A DNA stretch of 16,577 bases, taken from Myxococcota bacterium (GTDB lineage Bacteria; Myxococcota_C; UBA6777). Under the pieces are notes generated by a model, which was given only the letters and a program-made list of their open reading frames with translations, was not told where the DNA came from and ran no database searches. The stretch spans positions 1 through 16,577 of the forward strand of contig CAUJFU010000449.1 of the NCBI GenBank assembly GCA_963169055.1, read 5' to 3'. This document shows, in pieces, positions 1 to 6,637 of the stretch. How positions within the stretch are numbered: the first letter of the stretch is position 1; every line of letters starts with the position of its first letter. The position numbers and the translations under genes were made by a program.

Positions 1-118
1 GCGCCTGAACCCGTTGTAGGGGCGGTTCGGGAACCGCCCGCGCCTGAACCCGTTGTAGGGGCGGTTCGGGAACCGCCCGCGCCTGAACCCGTTGTAGGGG
101 CGGTTCGGGAACCGCCCG
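1..118. repeat. Three tandem copies of a 39-bp hairpin repeat
   Basis: Three identical 39-bp units sit at 2-40, 41-79 and 80-118. Base 1 matches the last base of a unit, so the array may continue to the left of the window. Each unit contains a perfect inverted repeat: arms GGGCGGTTC and GAACCGCCC separated by GG, for example 20-39, with an unpaired leader of about 18 bases. There are no unique spacers, so it is not CRISPR. No reading frame with coding character crosses it. It looks like a short intergenic palindromic repeat (REP/BIME-like) amplified in tandem. It lies downstream of the 3' end of the large kinase gene, where such elements often sit, but there is no T-tract to call it a terminator. 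Confidence 0.9.
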
Positions 119-259
119 CGCAGGCAACATCGGCCTTTTTCGTATCGGTATGACAGTTCAGTCTCTTTTCTTCACCCGATGCCCGTGGGGTGATACGAAA
201 TCTGCCCATGCCAGAGACCCCCCGCTGGATGGGCTTTACAGACGATGTGTCCGAGTGTT

Positions 260-333
260 AGGGGTGGAGGCCAACCATGGCTTAACCTAACGCCTATGGG
301 GCAACGCCCCACCCATTCTATCCCGCCACCCCT
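260..333. repeat. Nested inverted repeat in a gene-free stretch
   Basis: The outer arms AGGGGTGG (260-267) and CCACCCCT (326-333) are perfect 8-bp complements. Inside them a second perfect hairpin, TGGGGC-AAC-GCCCCA, lies at 297-311. The whole could fold as a two-level stem in RNA or extrude as a cruciform. The rest of 119-389 shows no coding region with a ribosome site or family similarity, and no obvious promoter. This stretch lies just past the stop codon of the minus-strand kinase gene, so it would be in its 3' untranslated region if transcription continues. The function is unknown; a dispersed repeat or a structured 3' end are both possible. Confidence 0.5.
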
Positions 334-389
334 ATGAAGTCCCACCCAAACCATCCCACAAGTCACGCCCGCGAAGAGAAAAGACCAAG

Positions 390-3300
390 TCACTTTGGAG
401 AAGAGCAGCAGCGGAAACCGACGCTTGATTTGCGAGAATTGGGGGGAAGTCCGCCACGACTGGCGCAACGGACATCCCAATCAGGCCGATTGAAGGAGCC
501 ACCACGGATGATGCGCCAGCCCTTGCGCAAGAAAGGTGAGGCGGTCCATTCGGCGACGTTTCCGCTGAGATCGAAGACCCCAAAGGGGCTTTTGCATCGG
601 GGCATGGAGCCTCCGCGACGGATGCTGCGGTTGCGGCCCTTGGCGTCTCGGGTGTTGCATCGGTTGGGTTGGAAGGTATTTCCATAAGGGAAACGCCGTT
701 CAGAAGGGCCTTTGCAAGCGCGTTCCCACTCGATTTCCGAACACAAGCGTTTGCCCTTTGTGGTGCAATGCGCTTTGGCTTCGCTCCAAGAGATATTGCG
801 GATAGGCGTCTCGCCTTTGCCGGGTGCTTCGTAGCGATCGATGCAAAAGCCCGGAGTAGAGGTGCGCACCAGCGCTTTTTCGCCAAAGAAGTGCATGGGA
901 TCACTCACGGCGCTGCCCATCGGAAAAGCCCCCGCAGCGATCCACGCCATCCCTTCGGGGCAGCGGTCATTTGAAGAGGTAGCCGTTGCAACTTTTGGGC
1001 GTTTGCGGGGTCGCTCACGCGGCAAAGCAGGCGAGGGCAAGGCAGGAGCACGCGACGAAGGTTGGGGGGGGTTGATGGTTTCGATGCGCGGGGTTGGAGG
1101 TTCGTTGGAAACCGCAGGTAGCGCGTTTGGATCCGCAGGTAGCGGCGGAATCGCCGGTGGCGTGGGAGGCATGGGTGGTGTGAGTGGAAGAGACAACGGT
1201 TGTTTTTGGACAGAAAGCGCTGTCGGCGAAGAAGTGACGGCAGGAGGAACAGCAACAGGTGCAGTGCGAGCCGTTGGGGAGAGAGGCGGATGGGGGCGCA
1301 AAGACTGAGAAGCACGAGCATCGGGCGTTTCAGAAGAACGCGATGGAGGTATGTCTCGGATATCGAGCGGCAGATCGTTTTTGGAGGCGGAAGCAAGGAC
1401 GTTTCGCGTAGGGGGTTCGTTTGTTTTGCCTGTCTGTGCGGAGGGATGCTGAAGAGAAGAAGTCGGTTTGGAGGAAAACCAGCCAAGCAAGGTTCCAAGC
1501 GCGACGAAGATCATCAAGACCGAAAGCGCCAAGCTGCCGCCGATCACGAGCTGACGCCGTCGCAGCGCAGCATCTTCGGCTTCAAATAGCGTGTTTTCAT
1601 CGACCAAGAGAGAAGTAGGAGAGAGTCGCAAGGGCGCTTTGCGATCCACGCCAGAAGTCTCGGCACGTCGGGGAGGAAGTGAAGAAGGAAGTGACTCTTC
1701 GGTCAAAAGGCCGTCTTGGCTTCCGTCCTTCAACAAGCGTGCAGCGATCTGCTCTTCTTCTGTCGGATCTGTGGAGATTTGGAGTTCTTTGGCTTCTTCG
1801 TCCGTCAACAGGACGGCTTGGATAGAAAAGGCCGAGCGAACGGACGGGGGCTTTTGTTCGGAGGGTACGGGAGTTTTGGGTGCAATCGTCGATTCACTAG
1901 CCGATGCAGCCGTCGCCGCTGTGGGAGAGAGGGGTTCTTCGTCTGAGCTGCGAGCAGTATCCGAGGCCGAGGAGGAAGCGGTTTTTGTCGAAGGGCCAAA
2001 GGTGGCCTCGATCAACGCCTCCGTTTTGTGGGCTTCATCAAGCAAAGAAGCGAAAGCACCGGGTTTTGCGAGGGAAGCGTTGGCATGAAGACGGCGCGCA
2101 GAAGAGGAAGGAGGCACAGAAAACGCGGCGGGTTCGTCCTCTTCTTCCATTTCGGAAAGCGCGATCGGTGCGGGATCTTGGTCGGTAGGCTGCTGTTTTT
2201 CGGCCTCGTGTTCAACGGGTGTAGAAAGAGAGAGGAATGCGTCTTCTTTTGAAGCATCGGAGACTTCGAGAGCATCGAAGCCTTCGAGAGCATCCGCCTC
2301 ATTTAGCTCCTCGGGCAACACCTGTTCAAGCAACATCGCCAACTTGGGGGCCATCACAGCGTCATCGTCTTGTAGAGTGAGATGCGTTTGTTCTATCGAA
2401 ATGGCGGTCGTATCGGACTTTGTTGCAGCGTCGGCTTTGTTTTTTGCAGCTTGGGCTTCTTCGAAGAGCGCTTGAAAGGCAGAGGTGGTCAGCGGAGTAT
2501 TTGGAGGCAACGTCCCCACCAACGCTTTGCGAATCGCCTCTGCATCGGGCTCGTCTGCGGATGCAAATCGGGAGATATCCACTTCGGAGGTCGGAGGCGG
2601 AGGTAGGTCATCATCGTCGTCCTCGGACATCAAGAGCGCAAGCGGCGTATTTTTGGGAGGAGAAAACACAGATCGAGCGTCTTGTTTCGGCAAAGCAAAC
2701 AAGGGCGCGGTTTTTTTAGCAGGTTCCCCTGTCGTTTCGGGAGCGATTGAGGGAGGTTCTGTTGTCGCCTCAAGATCGGCGAGGGGAGGTTCCGTTGCCG
2801 CCTCAAGACCGGATGGTTCGCGTGTTTTTTTAAGAATTTGCGCGAAACGGCCTTGTGATGCTGCGTCCAATTCGCGGCTATCAAGGGTATCTTGCCAATC
2901 TTGTGTGGGATCAGCCTCGTTAAAGAGAACAGGCATCTCGTGGGTCGCCTGTGGGATCGCATCGGTCGCAACAGGCGGATGTTCGTCCGTTTGCGCGGAG
3001 AGCTTTGCAACAGGCGGATGTTCGTCCGTTTGCGCAGATGACTTTGCAACAGGCGGATGTTCGTCTGTTTGCGTCGAGGGTTCGATCAGATCATTTTGCC
3101 CGAGAACCAATTCAACGCTGGGTTCGGGTGGTTGAACGGCAGGATGTTCGGTCGTTTGGACGTGTTCAACCAAGTCATCGGTTCCAAGGATCAGTTCAAC
3201 GCTGGGTTCGGGCGGTTTTGGGGCTGGTTTCTCTGCGGTTTCGCTGCTTTCGAACAGATCATCGGTTCCAAGGATCAATTCGACGCTGGGTTCGGGGATG

Positions 3301-6300
3301 GGTTCGACTTTGTCTTTGCGTGTATGGGTTCCCAAGCCATCGAGCAATCGGTCAAGTTCGCGAAGAAACCCGCTGTCAGGTGGAGCGGGCGGATCTGTAA
3401 AGATGCCAGAAAAAGACGGCGAAGTTATCGCAGCATCCGAAGGTTTTGCGGGTTCCACAGATCCCTTGATCTGCGAAGCAGAAGTCGACACAGAAAGAGA
3501 AGGTGCAGAAAAAGGAGGAGGTGGTGGAGCGAAAGGCACGGTGGGTCGGGCGGTAGGAGAAGACGAAGGGGGAAAAAAAGACGAAACAGGAGAAGGGGCA
3601 GGAGAGTTTGCAGAAAAAGACTCTGTGGGGGGGGTGGGTTTTTTGTAGAGGGGGTTGGGGATCGCGACAGTGATGGCTTCGTAAGGCGAGAGAGTCGGTT
3701 TGTTTGCGGGTGAGGACTCCAAACGCACAGGAGGCGATTCTTCCAAGAGAACAGGGGATTCCTCTGTGTGGACGGGTGCGCCGGGTCGAGAACGGTGTTG
3801 TTCGTCCAAAAGCAACGGGTCTTCTTCTGCCAAAAGCACAGGAGCGTCTTCGAGTTCGGTGGCTTCGGAGACTTGATCTTCTGCGGCCAGCAGCACGGGA
3901 GCGTCCTCAAGTTCAGCCGCACCGAAAACTTCGTCTTCTGCGGCCAACAGCACGGGAGCGTCCTCAAGTTCAGCCGCACCGAAAACCTCGTCTTCTGCGG
4001 CCAACAGCACGGGAGGCTCGTTTTCTTTAGAGAAGTTCGGGAGTTCATCTTCTGCGGCCAACAGCACAGGGGGTTCGTTCTCTTCGGAGAAGTCGGGCAG
4101 TTCTTGTGGAGAAGTGGATTGTGCAGAAAGAGCCGAAGCGATCGAAGCAGGAACAGCCGAAGCAACCGAAGTCGTGGAAAAAGAAGCAACCGAAGTCGTG
4201 GAAGCAGAAACAGCCGAAGCAACCGAAGTCGTGGAAGAAGGAGCAGCCGAAGCAGCGGAAGTAGCCGAAGAAAAAGAGGCCAAAGGCTCTGTTTCGGACA
4301 GTTTCGGCAAGGTCAATGAGACGGGAGGGACGGGGGGCATCGAAAACGGCTGCTCAGGGAGAGTCTTGCGTTTTTTTCGCTCGGAGAGTTCGGTGTCGCT
4401 GTTGTCCGTTTCATAGAAGATCGTGCGCTTTTTATTTTGCAGTTCGAGGGTGCGCTCCTGAGGAAGCGAAGACAAAGAAGGCGATGAATCAGCAAGAAAG
4501 AGCGGGATCTTGATGGATTCGACGGGAGATCGGGAGGGAGAAAACGTTTCAGGACGAGAGATGTCGGGTGATGGGGTCTGTTGAAAAGCGTTGGCTTCGA
4601 GAGTTTGTTCTTCTTGAAAAAGCGGAGAAACAAGGTTTGTTTGCGGTTGTGTGGAAAGTGGATCGAGCATCTTTCCAGAAGAAAACGTCGGATACTCCGT
4701 CGTTTTCTCGTTTGGGAAGAATGAGACTTCGACGGTGCTTTTTTCGCTCTGATAAGGCGAGGCTTCGACGGTATTTTTTTCGCTTTGAAAAGGTGACGCC
4801 TCGGAGGATGCTTCGTCTTGAAAAGTCCCATAGGCGCGGGTGGGTTCTTGGAGAGAGGGAACAGGCGGCGGCTCAGAGGGATGAGTTTGGGGGAGAACAT
4901 CGCTCCAGATCGGCACAAAGGCAGGGCGAGGCAAAGGTTGTGTAAAAGGCGAAACATCAGAGACAGTCAGGGCTTTTTGCGAAGCATCGGCAGTGTGCGA
5001 AGCTTCATCCGATGCGTCGGCTGCAATTGCCGTTTCAGTGGGAACGCGCAAGTTGAGGGTTTCGACCAAACGCCGTGGATCAGGGGTATGATCTTCTGTT
5101 AGCAGGTCTACGACATCGTCTTGTTCGGAGAAAAGTTCGACGTTTTCTTGTTCAGAAAAAAGTCCGAGATCTTCGAGGAGATCGCCTTCGCCAAGCGCAA
5201 GGGTCGGTTGTTCTTTGCGCAGGGTTAGGATTCCTCCGAGATCCAGCGTGCGTTCGGGCCACATCGCGGAGCGTCCGATGTTCTTTTCAGCGAAGGCGGA
5301 AGAAGGGAATGCGTATTCATCGGAGGCATCGGCGTGTTCGTTGGATTTTTCCGCCGAGGTAGGGGTTGTGCCCCAAAGAGCCGAAGAAGAAGGGACAGGC
5401 GTCAAGATATCGGATTCTTCGACCGCATCGATCGCCGACCAACCATCCGAAGAGAGGGCAGTGGCCTCGGGGCCAAGTAGCTCTCGAGGTGTCGGCAAAG
5501 TTTGTTGGAAGGTGTCAGGAGGAAGAAAGCGAAGGATCGCCCGCCAAAAAGACTCGACGCTATCGAAGCGTTCCGCAGGATCTTTTGAAAGGGCTTTGAG
5601 GATGACTTGATCCAAGGCAGGATCGATCATCAGCCAAGGTGCTTGTTTGGTCAGCGGGACGGGAGACTGTGTCATGTGAGCGATCAAGATCGCCATAGGA
5701 TCGGGGGAAGTGCCTTGGGCAAGTCCATCAAAAAGAAAGGGAGTTCGTCCAGAAAGCATCTCATAAAGGATCACGGCCATCGCATAAAGATCGGTGCGTT
5801 GGTCGATTTGGCGATTGCTGCATTGTTCGGGGGCCATATACGCGGGTGTTCCGAGCGCTCCGCGTGTCCAATCGGCTTGTTTGGCTTCGACAAGCGACTT
5901 GGCGATCCCAAAGTCAAAGATCTTGACAAAGTAAGGGTCGCGGCCTCGCGGGATCAGGTAGATATTCTGGGGTTTAAGATCGCGGTGGATAATGCCTTCG
6001 TTGTGGGCCAACGTGGCGGCTTCACAAAGCTGTTGAAAGATATGCCAAACGAGCGGGGTCGGAAGTGGGCCACAAGCTCGGCACACTTCTTTTAAGGAAC
6101 GACCGCGAAGATACTCCATCACATAGTAAAAGCCGAGTCCTTCTTCTTCACCGAAATCGTCGTATACACGGACAACATGCGCGTTTTGCTCAGACAGCGC
6201 AGCCGTCAATTGCACCTCGCGCCAAAAGCGCTCTTCCATACCGTGTTGGCGCAAGACATCGGATCGCATGACTTTGATGACGCGCTCGGGTTTGTGCCGC

Positions 6301-6476
6301 AAGTTCATGTGACGCGCAAGATACACCCGCCCAAACGACCCTTCGCCAAGCAAGCGTGTAAGGCGATATTTTCCTGCGACACGCATCAAGGGAAAACTGC
6401 ACTTGGGACAAAAGGAGAAGGCGTCTTGTTGCCCCTCAGCGAAAGGAAACGCACATTGTGGACAGGCTTGGTTCAT
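390..6476 (-). CDS. Transmembrane Ser/Thr protein kinase with giant repetitive linker and C-terminal FGE-like (SUMF1) domain
   Basis: This 2,028-residue protein is a Hanks-type Ser/Thr kinase. An N-terminal zinc ribbon (Cys5, Cys8, Cys23, Cys26) leads into the kinase at about 36-320: glycine loop GEGSFG at 44-49, Lys68, HRDLKPQN from 164 and DFG at 188-190. The activation segment ends in APE at 215-217. All catalytic residues are present, so activity is expected. Residues about 320-1635 are a Pro/Ser/Glu-rich, probably disordered linker with several internal tandem repeats. One membrane helix lies at about 1640-1663. After another Pro-rich stretch, residues about 1833-2028 form a sulfatase-modifying-factor/FGE-like fold, with GMAWIAAGAFPMGS, SGNVAEWT and a GFRCC end. 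The segment after RGGS lacks the Cys-x4-Cys pair of active formylglycine-generating enzymes, so I infer binding rather than catalysis. The kinase should be cytoplasmic and the FGE-like domain external. The ATG at 6476 was chosen because the ribbon starts there and GAGGG lies just upstream. The open frame reaches 7085, but that part is antisense to the transporter. Confidence 0.93.
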   Translation of the reverse strand: MNQACPQCAFPFAEGQQDAFSFCPKCSFPLMRVAGKYRLTRLLGEGSFGRVYLARHMNLRHKPERVIKVMRSDVLRQHGMEERFWREVQLTAALSEQNAHVVRVYDDFGEEEGLGFYYVMEYLRGRSLKEVCRACGPLPTPLVWHIFQQLCEAATLAHNEGIIHRDLKPQNIYLIPRGRDPYFVKIFDFGIAKSLVEAKQADWTRGALGTPAYMAPEQCSNRQIDQRTDLYAMAVILYEMLSGRTPFLFDGLAQGTSPDPMAILIAHMTQSPVPLTKQAPWLMIDPALDQVILKALSKDPAERFDSVESFWRAILRFLPPDTFQQTLPTPRELLGPEATALSSDGWSAIDAVEESDILTPVPSSSALWGTTPTSAEKSNEHADASDEYAFPSSAFAEKNIGRSAMWPERTLDLGGILTLRKEQPTLALGEGDLLEDLGLFSEQENVELFSEQDDVVDLLTEDHTPDPRRLVETLNLRVPTETAIAADASDEASHTADASQKALTVSDVSPFTQPLPRPAFVPIWSDVLPQTHPSEPPPVPSLQEPTRAYGTFQDEASSEASPFQSEKNTVEASPYQSEKSTVEVSFFPNEKTTEYPTFSSGKMLDPLSTQPQTNLVSPLFQEEQTLEANAFQQTPSPDISRPETFSPSRSPVESIKIPLFLADSSPSLSSLPQERTLELQNKKRTIFYETDNSDTELSERKKRKTLPEQPFSMPPVPPVSLTLPKLSETEPLASFSSATSAASAAPSSTTSVASAVSASTTSVASFSTTSVASAVPASIASALSAQSTSPQELPDFSEENEPPVLLAAEDELPNFSKENEPPVLLAAEDEVFGAAELEDAPVLLAAEDEVFGAAELEDAPVLLAAEDQVSEATELEDAPVLLAEEDPLLLDEQHRSRPGAPVHTEESPVLLEESPPVRLESSPANKPTLSPYEAITVAIPNPLYKKPTPPTESFSANSPAPSPVSSFFPPSSSPTARPTVPFAPPPPPFSAPSLSVSTSASQIKGSVEPAKPSDAAITSPSFSGIFTDPPAPPDSGFLRELDRLLDGLGTHTRKDKVEPIPEPSVELILGTDDLFESSETAEKPAPKPPEPSVELILGTDDLVEHVQTTEHPAVQPPEPSVELVLGQNDLIEPSTQTDEHPPVAKSSAQTDEHPPVAKLSAQTDEHPPVATDAIPQATHEMPVLFNEADPTQDWQDTLDSRELDAASQGRFAQILKKTREPSGLEAATEPPLADLEATTEPPSIAPETTGEPAKKTAPLFALPKQDARSVFSPPKNTPLALLMSEDDDDDLPPPPTSEVDISRFASADEPDAEAIRKALVGTLPPNTPLTTSAFQALFEEAQAAKNKADAATKSDTTAISIEQTHLTLQDDDAVMAPKLAMLLEQVLPEELNEADALEGFDALEVSDASKEDAFLSLSTPVEHEAEKQQPTDQDPAPIALSEMEEEDEPAAFSVPPSSSARRLHANASLAKPGAFASLLDEAHKTEALIEATFGPSTKTASSSASDTARSSDEEPLSPTAATAASASESTIAPKTPVPSEQKPPSVRSAFSIQAVLLTDEEAKELQISTDPTEEEQIAARLLKDGSQDGLLTEESLPSSLPPRRAETSGVDRKAPLRLSPTSLLVDENTLFEAEDAALRRRQLVIGGSLALSVLMIFVALGTLLGWFSSKPTSSLQHPSAQTGKTNEPPTRNVLASASKNDLPLDIRDIPPSRSSETPDARASQSLRPHPPLSPTARTAPVAVPPAVTSSPTALSVQKQPLSLPLTPPMPPTPPAIPPLPADPNALPAVSNEPPTPRIETINPPQPSSRAPALPSPALPRERPRKRPKVATATSSNDRCPEGMAWIAAGAFPMGSAVSDPMHFFGEKALVRTSTPGFCIDRYEAPGKGETPIRNISWSEAKAHCTTKGKRLCSEIEWERACKGPSERRFPYGNTFQPNRCNTRDAKGRNRSIRRGGSMPRCKSPFGVFDLSGNVAEWTASPFLRKGWRIIRGGSFNRPDWDVRCASRGGLPPNSRKSSVGFRCCSSPK
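2968..3074 (-). repeat. 39-bp coding tandem repeat (13-residue unit, about 2.8 copies)
   Basis: Units begin at 2968, 3007 and 3046, exactly 39 bp apart, and encode the motif QTDEHPPVA three times within the kinase linker. DNA conservation is nearly complete across units, which suggests recent slippage or unequal crossing over. The period equals that of the intergenic array at 1-118, but the sequence is unrelated. Confidence 0.9.
3078..3298 (-). repeat. 84-bp coding tandem repeat (28-residue unit, three copies)
   Basis: The conserved core falls at 3111, 3195 and 3279, exactly 84 bp apart. It encodes EPSVELILGTDDL, with EPSVELVLGQNDL in one copy, followed by a variable acidic/proline tail. It directly abuts the 39-bp repeats in the same linker. 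The short hydrophobic-acidic core could be a docking motif repeated along a disordered chain; that is inference. Confidence 0.88.
3838..4093 (-). repeat. 57-bp coding tandem repeat (19-residue unit, four or more copies)
   Basis: The core TCTTCTGCGGCCA recurs at 3877, 3934, 3991 and 4048, always 57 bp apart. It encodes the motif PVLLAAED followed by acidic residues. The middle copies are almost identical in DNA. Degenerate PVLL-type motifs continue to about 3730, so the array grew from an older motif. It lies in the disordered linker of the kinase. Confidence 0.88.
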
Positions 6477-6543
6477 GGAAAAAGCACCCTCAGATAGATA
6501 GATTTCGTTGCGCAGAAACGCACACTCTATGCTACAAGACCGA

Positions 6544-6572
6544 GCTATAGCAAAGGCGCGCACAAAAAGCAA
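6544..6572 (-). promoter_or_regulatory. Candidate sigma-70-type promoter for the large kinase gene
   Basis: On the minus strand, TTGCTT (6572-6567) is followed after 17 bases by TATAGC (6549-6544). This would start transcription about 60 bases before the kinase ATG at 6476. It lies in the 161-bp region shared with the divergent transporter gene. Only partial consensus matches are present, so this is a weak prediction. Confidence 0.3.
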
Positions 6573-6637
6573 AGTGTTGTACGCTGTCCTGTTCGCGCCA
6601 AAACCAAGACCCCCTCCAAAAGGACGACAAAACCCCC

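Noticed and set aside
1-118. CRISPR array
   Set aside because: The 39-bp units follow each other directly without unique spacers, and no cas genes are present.
2485-4416. Many plus-strand open frames opposite the kinase linker
   Set aside because: They are shadows of the repetitive, stop-poor linker, with Ser/Arg/Gly-rich translations and no ribosome sites or families.
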